DNA of 37,454 bases. Origin: a virus. The stretch spans positions 1 through 37,454 of the IMG/VR virus record IMGVR_UViG_3300042445_000551. One strand, given 5' to 3'. The translations under genes were made by a program, and so were the position numbers. Under the pieces are notes generated by a model. It did no database searches and had not been told where the DNA came from. It saw nothing but the letters and a program-made list of their open reading frames with translations. This document shows, piece by piece, positions 16,913-23,333 of the stretch (position 1 is the first letter of the stretch; the number at the start of each line of letters is the position of its first letter).

Positions 16913-17389
16913 TTAAACGATCTTCTGAATATCTTTGCCATTACTTTCCATCCTTTCTCTGACTTGAGCAAGAGACAGCCCAAAGGTAACTTGGAAGTGT
17001 GGACTTTCTGTAAAGCTCTTCCACGTTCCAGCCCATTCAATGCCCTTTGCTGCTGCTAGCTTGCCTATCTCAGCGTAGAGTTTGTCAGCTTCAGCGGGTT
17101 TCTTTTCGTCGAGATAAACACCACCTTTGAACAGTCCTAAATCAATGGCTAGACCGTAGTTGTGCCAACTGGACCCAGGCTTTGCTTTGGTTACTATCGG
17201 TCCTGCTTTAGTCCTTCCAGACGCATAGAGAGCAGCTTGTGCAGACCATGAACGAAGACCTGAGATGACTTCAACAGTCACGCCTTTAGGAGCTAGAAAC
17301 AACTCAACTTGCACGATAAACGGCTCAAGTTTAGCGAACGCTTTCTTGTTTAGTGATCCAAGGTTTTCAATGGTTCTCTTTGTTCTCAT
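16913..17389 (-). CDS. Endolysin, M15 D-Ala-D-Ala/L-Ala-D-Glu peptidase
   Basis: The 158-residue protein is a single VanY/M15_4-type zinc peptidase domain. SWHNYGLAIDL supplies His76 and Asp83, SPHF supplies His131, and GIEWAG holds the likely catalytic Glu118. GLRSWSAQAALYASGRT is the usual upstream motif. It would cut peptide cross-links of peptidoglycan at lysis. I chose the ATG at 17389 because GAGGAG stands about 12 nt upstream; the frame extends further only as a basic run. There is no signal peptide, so it depends on a holin. It is the last gene of the lysis cassette. Confidence 0.88.
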   Translation of the reverse strand: MRTKRTIENLGSLNKKAFAKLEPFIVQVELFLAPKGVTVEVISGLRSWSAQAALYASGRTKAGPIVTKAKPGSSWHNYGLAIDLGLFKGGVYLDEKKPAEADKLYAEIGKLAAAKGIEWAGTWKSFTESPHFQVTFGLSLAQVRERMESNGKDIQKIV

Positions 17390-17510
17390 GGCTTTTCTTC
17401 TCCTCTTCTGCTGCTGCAAGATCACAGCTTATGAATAGAGCTATGATACCAAGTGATCCTACTGCTATAAAAGCAAACAAGACTCCTAGAACTATGTTAA
17501 TGACAGTCAT
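17367..17510 (-). CDS. Small single-TM protein overlapping the endolysin start (holin/pinholin candidate)
   Basis: This 47-residue ORF reads MTVINIVLGVLFAFIAVG, continues hydrophobic to about residue 28, and ends in a charged tail AAAEEEKKSHENKENH. It starts with an ATGA overlap at the stop of the lipoprotein gene and runs 23 nt into the endolysin gene in another frame. The endolysin Shine-Dalgarno sequence lies inside its tail codons. One transmembrane span plus this position suggest a holin, antiholin or endolysin-release protein. It has no recognised family. Confidence 0.65.
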   Translation of the reverse strand: MTVINIVLGVLFAFIAVGSLGIIALFISCDLAAAEEEKKSHENKENH

Positions 17511-17755
17511 TTATCTCTGCCAATGGTTAGGGCACGGGTAAACGCTGCCTGTGAATAAAGTTTCTCACCTGTGGCCTTCCAGCGTCCCTCAACGAATTGA
17601 TACTCTGTGCCTTCAAGACTTGTCATGGAGGTCGGTGTGTAAAGTGCCGACAAGTTTAGAGAGGATTCTGCGCTCTTTGTCGAGAGCTTCGATTTGCAGC
17701 AAGGCAGACTCAGTAGCGCCAACACTAAGCCGAAGCATTTCACGATCAATTTCAT
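17507..17755 (-). CDS. Rz1-like outer-membrane spanin lipoprotein
   Basis: The 82-residue product from the ATG at 17755 has a lipoprotein-type signal: MKLIVKC, hydrophobic FGLVLALLSLP, then Cys-Cys-Lys-Ser. The cysteines at 19-20 are the probable lipidation site, although LSLPC is not a textbook lipobox. The start lies inside the preceding coiled-coil gene in another frame, the nested layout known for Rz/Rz1 spanins. It would be anchored in the outer membrane and meet the inner-membrane spanin. That implies a Gram-negative-type envelope in the host. Confidence 0.65.
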   Translation of the reverse strand: MKLIVKCFGLVLALLSLPCCKSKLSTKSAESSLNLSALYTPTSMTSLEGTEYQFVEGRWKATGEKLYSQAAFTRALTIGRDK

Positions 17756-17837
17756 GCAGACGTTGAAAGGGTTTCGAGGCATTCACTGCTAGCCAAACTC
17801 TCAAAGCCAGTTTGAGCAGTTCAATAATGCCGATCAT
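17613..17837 (-). CDS. Rz-like inner-membrane spanin candidate
   Basis: This 74-residue protein has a hydrophobic N-terminal segment (MIGIIELLKLALRVWLAV), then a predicted coiled coil with heptad leucines (RLHEIDREMLRLS, LLQIEALDKERRILSKL). That is the shape of an i-spanin, though shorter than lambda Rz. The downstream lipoprotein gene starts inside it, sharing 143 nt in another frame. The ATG follows directly on a T5 run at the end of a tRNA-like fold, so its initiation region may be structured. Confidence 0.6.
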   Translation of the reverse strand: MIGIIELLKLALRVWLAVNASKPFQRLHEIDREMLRLSVGATESALLQIEALDKERRILSKLVGTLHTDLHDKS

Positions 17838-17842
17838 AAAAA

Positions 17843-17907
17843 TGGCGCAGGGTCAGGACTCGCACCCAACTGTAGGCTACGGTTTATCAGGTCGCTCCTT
17901 ACCCTGC
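17843..17907 (-). other. tRNA-like fold in the lysis cassette
   Basis: Read on the minus strand, this 65-nt gap begins GCAGGGT and ends ACCCTGC-G-CCA, a perfect 7-bp acceptor-like stem with a CCA end. Before the 3' arm stands GGGTGCGAGTCC, close to the T-arm GGTTCGAGTCC, and CTGATAA resembles an Ile(GAU) anticodon loop. About 11 nt are missing where the D-arm should be, and the anticodon stem has mismatches, so this is not a normal tRNA. It may be a decayed tRNA, a D-armless tRNA-like element or a hairpin controlling the spanin gene. Confidence 0.35.
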
Positions 17908-17913
17908 ATTTTG

Positions 17914-18084
17914 TTATTTGCGACTAAACTTGCCGATGAAATCAGCAAATGCCTTAATCGCCTTTTCTGGCTGTTCGCCGGGGATGAAGGCAAAAAGAAC
18001 GACGAGCGATGTGCAAACGCCAGAGAGAGCGCCGAGCAGGGAAAGCCAGTCGGTAGAGAGTAGTAGTGGTAGGATGTCTTTCAT
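17914..18084 (-). CDS. Small membrane protein of the lysis cassette
   Basis: This 56-residue ORF starts MKDILPLLLSTDW and has one hydrophobic stretch (about 13-34, SLLGALSGVCTSLVVLFAF) followed by a soluble helical tail EKAIKAFADFIGKF. It is coupled by TAATG to the upstream holin-like gene. A single span with a charged tail next to a two-span protein suggests an antiholin or auxiliary holin. No family can be named. Confidence 0.65.
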   Translation of the reverse strand: MKDILPLLLSTDWLSLLGALSGVCTSLVVLFAFIPGEQPEKAIKAFADFIGKFSRK

Positions 18085-18248
18085 TATTTGCGGAGGTTAC
18101 GGATTGCACTGATGCAGCCAAGGATACCCGCAAGGGTTCCCACGGCGAGTGAGGAAAGTTTGAGCCACATCTCCATGTCGGCGTGGGTAGCTAACGAACT
18201 GATGAGAGCTACGATGGAGCCGATAAATGGTGTGGCGTGGTCGTTCAT
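18084..18248 (-). CDS. Holin-like protein with two membrane segments
   Basis: This 54-residue ORF has two hydrophobic segments: about 6-21 (TPFIGSIVALISSLA) and 31-48 (LSSLAVGTLAGILGCISA), joined by a short loop THADMEMWLK, with a basic end RNLRK. This size, topology and position before the spanin and endolysin genes are what small class II holins look like. It starts by ATGA overlap with the upstream gene. Confidence 0.7.
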   Translation of the reverse strand: MNDHATPFIGSIVALISSLATHADMEMWLKLSSLAVGTLAGILGCISAIRNLRK

Positions 18249-18412
18249 GGTTCAGATTCGCAAACAGAGTTATCGTCAGGGATGAGTTCCAGCACTTTCG
18301 CCTTCACCACTTCGCCAGTGGCTTCAATCACGATCTTATTGCCAGTCTGAGCAGCAGCGCCGAATGCTTCGCAGAGCTTCAAGATTTCAGTGCGTAGTTC
18401 GGATGGATTCAT
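18245..18412 (-). CDS. Small hypothetical protein upstream of the holin genes
   Basis: This 55-residue soluble protein begins with a helix (PSELRTEILKLCEAFG) followed by two short strands (KIVIEATG, VVKAKVLEL) and an acidic end. It overlaps both neighbours by 4 nt (ATGA), so it is one link in a chain of coupled genes from fibre to endolysin. Function unknown; it may be a fibre-associated or lysis-timing protein. Confidence 0.6.
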   Translation of the reverse strand: MNPSELRTEILKLCEAFGAAAQTGNKIVIEATGEVVKAKVLELIPDDNSVCESEP

Positions 18413-18669
18413 GGCAGTTGCGCTTTGATTTGTGCGATGAGAGACTGGCGTTCAGCGTAGGACAAAGAAGCGGCAGCAGTGCCGATTCGCTGAACTGAAA
18501 TAGCGTAAGCAGTCGCAACATAGCTATCCACTGCCTTCGTGGTGACGTAGGATAGATAGCTTTCTTCTGTGTAAGGTGTCGCGCCTTCTGCAAGTGCAGC
18601 GTTAGCCGTTGCCGTAGCGGTAGCGAGCGCGTCCAGTTGTTCCTGATTGAGTGTCAAATTTAGAATCAT
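18409..18669 (-). CDS. Small protein following the tail fibre
   Basis: This 86-residue Ala-rich helical protein begins MILNLTLNQEQLDALATA, which resembles small phage proteins often encoded right after fibre genes. A fibre assembly or attachment role is possible. The start overlaps the fibre stop by 4 nt and the end overlaps the next start by 4 nt. No catalytic motif is visible. Confidence 0.6.
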   Translation of the reverse strand: MILNLTLNQEQLDALATATATANAALAEGATPYTEESYLSYVTTKAVDSYVATAYAISVQRIGTAAASLSYAERQSLIAQIKAQLP

Positions 18670-19361
18670 ATTGTTGAGAGTAGGATTTTGTATTCTGTTC
18701 CGCCGATTTTAATTCGTGCAGTATGCGTAGAAGCTAGCACCACATCAGCTGAAGCTGATTGAGTGGCAAGATTTACCAGTCCTGTGCCAGCCGTGGTAAT
18801 GTTGATATCCACATTATCTGCTCCAGTGCCTGCGGTTTCTGCTGCAAGCGTAACCAATGTTGAGGATGATGCTAAAGATGCGCGAACATAGTTGCTAGCA
18901 TCGGTATAAGTGCCGTAAACTCGGCTTGTCTGTGCGTTAGTTCCGTTGCGTTGACCGAAGATGTTAGCCGCATCTTGATATAAAGCTACCGCTGGGCCAA
19001 GACCACCAGCTGTTGTGTTGATGCCAAGATAACCAATGGAAACAATGCCACCCGCTGGTAGTAAGGTAAGGCAATCTGAACTGGCTACACGTAATTGCAT
19101 AGAAGTTCCTCCTGTGTAAGTCAATTCTAGCGACCTAGTTGAAGCATTGTTGTCAACTCCACAACGAAAGTTAATGACTCCATTATAAACGCCTGCTGCT
19201 GATGTGGCGTTAATTGCTCCAGCAGTTGCATTAGGAACTGTTAGAGCACCCGTGAGAGTGCCTCCAGTGAGAGGGAGAACTCCAAGATTGGTTCTTGCCG
19301 CTGCATTAGTTGCCGAACCCATGAAGGTATCAATATCGGCTGATGTCGTTAAGTTAGGCAT
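18666..19361 (-). CDS. Tail fibre protein
   Basis: The 231-residue protein has the classic fibre start with LTTSADIDTFMGSAT, then RTNLGVLPLTGGTLTGALT. It continues with beta-rich, Ser/Thr/Gly-rich sequence (SLELTYTGGTSMQLRVASS, ALYQDAANIFGQRNG) and a second fibre motif TGADNVDINITTAGTG. Such proteins make thin trimeric fibres or fibre caps. The short C-terminal part IKIGGTEYKILLSTI may be the tip. Two distinct fibre genes in this window (here and 13631-14968) suggest a branched adsorption apparatus. Confidence 0.78.
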   Translation of the reverse strand: MPNLTTSADIDTFMGSATNAAARTNLGVLPLTGGTLTGALTVPNATAGAINATSAAGVYNGVINFRCGVDNNASTRSLELTYTGGTSMQLRVASSDCLTLLPAGGIVSIGYLGINTTAGGLGPAVALYQDAANIFGQRNGTNAQTSRVYGTYTDASNYVRASLASSSTLVTLAAETAGTGADNVDINITTAGTGLVNLATQSASADVVLASTHTARIKIGGTEYKILLSTI

Positions 19362-19366
19362 AGTAG

Positions 19367-19513
19367 TTAAGGTCGGGTGAAGTAGCTAGTTCCGTCAGGT
19401 CGCAGGTAATAGCTGGTTCCGTCAGGACGCAGATAATCGAATACGCCTGGAGTGACATCAGACGAGAAGATTGATGTTGGCTTAATGTTAAGCGAAAGAG
19501 TGATGGCAATCAT
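19367..19513 (-). CDS. Tiny protein with PDGTSY repeats
   Basis: This 48-residue ORF ends in two tandem copies of YLRPDGTSY followed by FTRP, coded by an imperfect 27-bp DNA repeat (about 19380-19430). It is packed between two structural genes with gaps of only 5-6 nt. Its N-terminal half (MIAITLSLNIKPTSIF) is beta-like. I associate PDGTSY-type short proteins with phage tail regions but cannot assign a role. Confidence 0.6.
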   Translation of the reverse strand: MIAITLSLNIKPTSIFSSDVTPGVFDYLRPDGTSYYLRPDGTSYFTRP

Positions 19514-19519
19514 CAGAGA

Positions 19520-19786
19520 CTACACTGGGAGTTTATAAGCGCGAACTTTGCCAGATGTCAGAGTGAAGGCAGTGATGCCTAGACCATTGATGAGTGTGGT
19601 TCCTGCTGGAATGGTAAATCCAGTCATGGCATCACCTGTCTTGCTGTTCTCGGTGAACACGGAGAAAGTAGCATCAGCTAGAACTTGAATTGCATAGAAC
19701 TTACCAGTGACTGCGGTTGTTGAGGTTTCAACATCCACTCCATGACAAGCACCTGCTGCTCCTGCGATATTTACGTTATTTTGCAT
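19520..19786 (-). CDS. Small virion protein (decoration or collar candidate)
   Basis: This 88-residue beta-rich protein contains GKFYAIQVLADATFSVF and FTIPAGTTLINGLGITAFT, then LTSGKVRAYK. It resembles small phage structural proteins found close to adaptor and fibre genes. Size and strand pattern would fit a decoration protein or a small sleeve on the tail. It sits 2 nt downstream of the adaptor gene. Confidence 0.6.
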   Translation of the reverse strand: MQNNVNIAGAAGACHGVDVETSTTAVTGKFYAIQVLADATFSVFTENSKTGDAMTGFTIPAGTTLINGLGITAFTLTSGKVRAYKLPV

Positions 19787-19788
19787 AT

Positions 19789-20550
19789 TTAGTATGTGAA
19801 GACTCTCATTGTTTTGACCTGTCCTTCAGAGCGAAGAACACGGTCAACTTGTAACATCTTTGATTGTTCAGCTTCCTCATCAGCTCTAGCAGCAGAGTCA
19901 AACTGTGACTCAGAGCGAAGGTAGTCGGAAAGGATAGCGCGAACAAGGTAGTCTGCGGTGAAATACGGGACTTCTACAATCTCCCAACGTGCAGGAGTGT
20001 TGACTGGATTACCGCCTGAGTTACCAGCAGCAATGCAGGTGTAGAAGTTGCCTGATCCACCTGAAGTCTTGGAAGGTTGGTAGCTTCCTGTAAGCGTGCC
20101 AGTGTCGAAGTAGATCTGTGCTCCTACGGTATAGTTAAGGCTAGGGTCATACGCTTCACCGAAGAAGGTCACTGGTGGTAAACGATACTCTACCCATACT
20201 GGGTTAGTAGAACTTAGCATCACGATGCGGGAGGAGTCACCGCTATCATCGAGATAGTAGCTCACGTTCACTGCTCTAGCAGTCACGCGAGGATTGAGTT
20301 GGTAAACATTCAAAATGTCACCATTAGCTTCTGTAATGTTGATGTAAGCAACCGACTCTGCGTCTGTCGTTACTGCCATCTCTTCGACACGGACAAGATC
20401 AGGCCAAGGTTCCTGTTCCCAGATGTCAGAGATACGCTGAGTAGCGAAGTCACGAATCATGCGAAACGTCGAGTCTTGAATCGTCGAACGATCCATTCCG
20501 CACAACGTTACGGTTCGGTATAGAATCTCGCTAAAGTTAGTTGTTCTCAC
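19789..20550 (-). CDS. Head-tail adaptor (tail tubular A-like) with a carbohydrate-binding-like insert
   Basis: The 253-residue protein has an N-terminal helical part (residues 1-50) and a C-terminal helical part (YLVRAILSDYLRSESQ, then EEAEQSKMLQVDRVL), as in gp11-like adaptors that sit under the portal. Between them, at about 130-195, is a small Tyr/Gly-rich module (YDPSLNYTVGAQIYF, then NFYTCIAAGNSGG, then ARWEIVEVP) with the layout of a CBM5/12 chitin-binding-like domain. It starts with GTG, overlapping the upstream stop (GTGA). The next ATG, at codon 19, would remove conserved helix. Confidence 0.72.
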   Translation of the reverse strand: MRTTNFSEILYRTVTLCGMDRSTIQDSTFRMIRDFATQRISDIWEQEPWPDLVRVEEMAVTTDAESVAYINITEANGDILNVYQLNPRVTARAVNVSYYLDDSGDSSRIVMLSSTNPVWVEYRLPPVTFFGEAYDPSLNYTVGAQIYFDTGTLTGSYQPSKTSGGSGNFYTCIAAGNSGGNPVNTPARWEIVEVPYFTADYLVRAILSDYLRSESQFDSAARADEEAEQSKMLQVDRVLRSEGQVKTMRVFTY

Positions 20551-20906
20551 GCAAAGACTTTACGGTATTTAACATTACGAGTCGAGGGCGAACCAGCATA
20601 ACCAACATGGATTTCTTTTGTGCCACCGCTATTCACTTTGCAGTAGTCGTTCTTTTCCATGTAGCGTTTCCTGAATGCCTTATCTTTCCAGCAGTCGTAG
20701 CCTAGCTTCTGACCCCAGAAATGGAACGAGTCTGTGTTTACTCGCATTTGCAACTGACCAATGCCGTCAATCGACTTTGCACGGATTTGGTTAATCTGTC
20801 CTACACTTTGCGTTTGAGCCTCAGCCATTACCTTTTGAAAGTTCCATCCTGTTTTGAACTCTTTGAGCATTGCTCCGTGAAGTTCTTCGGGGATTTGTTC
20901 GATCAT
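20547..20906 (-). CDS. Conserved structural-region protein of unknown role
   Basis: This 119-residue protein has a helical N-terminal half (QSVGQINQIRAKSIDGIGQ) and a striking aromatic/basic segment: FHFWGQKLGYDCWKDK, then FRKRYMEKNDYCKV. That segment resembles proteins encoded just after the capsid gene in related podoviruses. A head-completion or capsid-associated role is inferred from position. It follows the capsid gene after a 55-nt spacer with a hairpin. Confidence 0.65.
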   Translation of the reverse strand: MIEQIPEELHGAMLKEFKTGWNFQKVMAEAQTQSVGQINQIRAKSIDGIGQLQMRVNTDSFHFWGQKLGYDCWKDKAFRKRYMEKNDYCKVNSGGTKEIHVGYAGSPSTRNVKYRKVFA

Positions 20907-20940
20907 AAGTAATGGCTGAGGATTGTGTTACGCGATGCGG

Positions 20941-20955
20941 GAGGCATTTAGCCTC
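20941..20955 (-). terminator. Hairpin between capsid gene and downstream genes
   Basis: GAGGC and GCCTC form a perfect 5-bp stem with a 5-nt loop, in the spacer after the capsid stop. No U-run follows on the minus strand, so it is not a strong intrinsic terminator. It may stabilise capsid mRNA or cause partial termination to give excess capsid transcripts. Confidence 0.35.
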
Positions 20956-20961
20956 TGTGGA

Positions 20962-21945
20962 CTATGACGTTGCAGCAAACTTACCAAGACCAAGCGGGTT
21001 CTTGCAAACAAGACCAGCAACGGCTTTGATGAGTCGAGCAGGACCACCACCAGCATCAGGAAGTTCTGTCACTTGTGGGAGACTGGTATAACGCAGTTCG
21101 AGTAGGTCCATATCAAGGACATAACCACGGAATGCGTTATGATTGAACAGCGTTGGATGCAAGCGGAGGGAACCAAAGTCACCTTCAAACAGATCCACCG
21201 AAGAACTGATCGTATCGCTGTAAGCATCACGCTGAAGTGTGCGAATGCTCTGATATGCATCAGTGCCAGAAGCTGTTGCAGTGTAAAGCAGATTGCTGAA
21301 AGCACGCTTCAGAGTTGGACCAACAACAGTGTCATAGGTCTTCATCTGTCCAGTCTGACCGTAGATGCTGGTAAGAACACCCTGAGCATCAGTTTCGGCA
21401 AACGAAGCGGTTGCGGTAGTGTTGATGCTAGTGGTTGGAGTCAGATAAGCGGTTGCGATTGGTGCAACTGTGCCTGCGGCGTTGGCAATCCAAACACCAA
21501 GAGCTTTGGTGAGATATGGAGTGGTTCCACCTGCATCAACCTGTGCAGCGTTGTCACTGCAAACTGTCAATTCCATGTCACGCTTGAGGGTTTTGATGCC
21601 CTTGGCGACCATTCCAGCAAGCTCGTCACGAAGACCAGCAACAATGGAAACGTCCACCGAAAGAGGAGAAACGCGGATTGCACGCTGGAAGACCTGAACG
21701 TAGTTGGTGAGAACTGCACGGCCAGAGTTAAGGTTTTCGTATGCGGAAACGTCCACACCATCAACAGAACCAGTGCTCACGGCAGTTGGCATGTTGTCAG
21801 CCTGGAACTGAAGTAAGGTATTACCTGGCTTGTTACCTTTTGGAATCATCGACGTTACAGGAGTGTCCTTAGCGTCAACGAGAGTGATGTAGTCAGCGAG
21901 ATCTTCGCGTTTACCTTTTTGACTGATTTCAAATAGTGCGGCCAT
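20962..21945 (-). CDS. Major capsid protein (DUF5309/SU10-like HK97 fold)
   Basis: The 327-residue protein starts MAALFEISQKGKREDLADY, then ITLVDAKDTPVTSMIPKG, the start I know from DUF5309-type major capsid proteins. Further features are QFQADNMPTAVSTGSVDGV, a long spine-helix segment DELAGMVAKGIKTLKRDMEL, and FLRLHPT-like text (GSLRLHPTLFNHNAF) towards the end. It directly follows the scaffold gene. It should form the icosahedral shell with an HK97 fold. Confidence 0.88.
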   Translation of the reverse strand: MAALFEISQKGKREDLADYITLVDAKDTPVTSMIPKGNKPGNTLLQFQADNMPTAVSTGSVDGVDVSAYENLNSGRAVLTNYVQVFQRAIRVSPLSVDVSIVAGLRDELAGMVAKGIKTLKRDMELTVCSDNAAQVDAGGTTPYLTKALGVWIANAAGTVAPIATAYLTPTTSINTTATASFAETDAQGVLTSIYGQTGQMKTYDTVVGPTLKRAFSNLLYTATASGTDAYQSIRTLQRDAYSDTISSSVDLFEGDFGSLRLHPTLFNHNAFRGYVLDMDLLELRYTSLPQVTELPDAGGGPARLIKAVAGLVCKNPLGLGKFAATS

Positions 21946-21971
21946 AATATTAGAGTATTGAGTTTGTTAGG

Positions 21972-22991
21972 TTACAGGAACCTCTCAGCAAGAAGTGCTT
22001 TGAGTGAGTCCTGATTTGGGTTTTTCCTGAATGCTTCCTCAGTGGAGCGAGCCTTCATTGACTTTGAAGTTTGAACAGGTGCAGATGCTGTCTGCTTCGG
22101 ATTTGATGGAGCTTTCTTAATAGCAGTTGTTGGCTTGACTTTAGATTCCCGAATCCGTTTACCTTCGATCATGTCTCCAATGGAGAGCTTGAAATCAGGG
22201 AACTTTTGGATCTCTGGGAACTCACGAATCAAAGCATTAGCATACTGATACTCGGAGCTTGCGCGTTGTTTCCAGAACGGATAATTCTTCTCAGCTTCTA
22301 CATCGAACTGCTTTCGCGTTTGAATGTAATTCATCTGAGCAGGTAAATGTTCTTCGAGTGCATCAACAGCGTTGAGCTTGATCTTACGGATGTCTTCCGC
22401 AGAGTATTCAATCTCTTGACCATCTTTGCCAGCTACAACAGCACCATCAGGATTCTCTTCAGCCCACCGTCTGACTTGTCGAGCATTTCGGATCTCCGCA
22501 TGAACATCAGTGTCACTTTGTAACTTGAAGTATGGGTTCAATCCTTCGCCAGTTGCTACGATCTCCCTCTCAGGATTAGCAGCGCGCGTCTCTGTCTCGG
22601 CTAGTTTTTCAGTGAGAGCATTTAGCTTTGCCTCGGCTTCCTTCTTCTGAGCGACTAATTTGTCGATCCGCTTTTGGACTCCTTTGGAAAGTTGCTTGTC
22701 CTGTTTATCTTCATCGTCAGCTTTAGACTCGTCTGCTTCGTCAGCATTATCGTCTTCAACGTTAGATTCAGTGTCAGATTCCTCTGATTCAGTCTCATCC
22801 TCTGCGATTTCCTCGCTAGATTCTGATTCCTCTTCTTCGGTGTCTGTCTCAGTTCCAGCCTGAGTCTGCTGCTCTTCTGGGTCAGCGAAGAGTGTCTGTC
22901 TAAGCAGGGAAGTCAGACCTTCAGTGTCTAACGATTTGCTTGGCAACGTGGTTTTGGTAGGTTCACTAACCGTTTCGGTGGATGTAGGCAT
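21972..22991 (-). CDS. Capsid scaffolding protein
   Basis: The product is 339 residues from the ATG at 22991; an in-frame TTG two codons earlier is unlikely to be used. The N-terminal third is extremely acidic (runs of Glu, Asp and Ser at about 45-100). A coiled coil follows (VQKRIDKLVAQKKEAEAKL, NALTEKLAETETRA) and then a basic, Pro/Ser-rich C-terminus, the end that usually binds the capsid protein. Composition, size and position between portal and capsid genes are characteristic of scaffolds. Confidence 0.85.
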   Translation of the reverse strand: MPTSTETVSEPTKTTLPSKSLDTEGLTSLLRQTLFADPEEQQTQAGTETDTEEEESESSEEIAEDETESEESDTESNVEDDNADEADESKADDEDKQDKQLSKGVQKRIDKLVAQKKEAEAKLNALTEKLAETETRAANPEREIVATGEGLNPYFKLQSDTDVHAEIRNARQVRRWAEENPDGAVVAGKDGQEIEYSAEDIRKIKLNAVDALEEHLPAQMNYIQTRKQFDVEAEKNYPFWKQRASSEYQYANALIREFPEIQKFPDFKLSIGDMIEGKRIRESKVKPTTAIKKAPSNPKQTASAPVQTSKSMKARSTEEAFRKNPNQDSLKALLAERFL

Positions 22992-23086
22992 AAGCAAGAG
23001 GTTTAAAGACCGTCTAGAGGTCAGACTAACAAACAGAGCTTGAGAAACTCAGGAACATTTAAATTCTAAACTCACTTTATTCAGCG

Positions 23087-23332
23087 TCAAGGGTCGCTAA
23101 ACTCCAACTCAGTCTCTGAACGTGTCGAATAGTCCTCAATAATAGCACGCAGATCAATCAGAGCGGCTACTTGCCCAGCATAGTATGCACGGTCTTCACC
23201 TTTATTGACCACATCAAGCACGCTAGACAGTGCGGAGTTATGCTCACTCTGAATAACAGCGTAGAGGGCATCCCAGAACGCTTTTGTGCCTAGTTTGAGC
23301 GTGAAGGCTTCGATGACTTTGGTTTCTTCCAT
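23087..23332 (-). CDS. Small helical protein between portal and scaffold
   Basis: This 81-residue acidic protein is predicted to be all-helical (LKLGTKAFWDALYAVIQSE, AYYAGQVAALIDLRAIIEDY). Short helical proteins occur at this spot in related podoviruses, possibly as portal or packaging accessories. It starts 1 nt after the portal gene stop. The 95-nt spacer that follows holds an ATTTAAAT palindrome and a GACC/GGTC hairpin but no clear promoter. Confidence 0.6.
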   Translation of the reverse strand: MEETKVIEAFTLKLGTKAFWDALYAVIQSEHNSALSSVLDVVNKGEDRAYYAGQVAALIDLRAIIEDYSTRSETELEFSDP

Positions 23333-23333
23333 A

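Noticed and set aside
17843-17907. A standard tRNA gene
   Set aside because: The acceptor and T-arm resemble tRNA, but the D-arm is missing and the anticodon stem has mismatches. I keep it only as a tRNA-like element.
21139-21816. 225-codon plus-strand frame opposite the capsid gene
   Set aside because: It is a shadow of the major capsid protein with implausible Cys-rich composition.
22992-23086. Late promoter for the scaffold and capsid genes
   Set aside because: The spacer has an ATTTAAAT palindrome and a small hairpin but no -35/-10 pair with good spacing.
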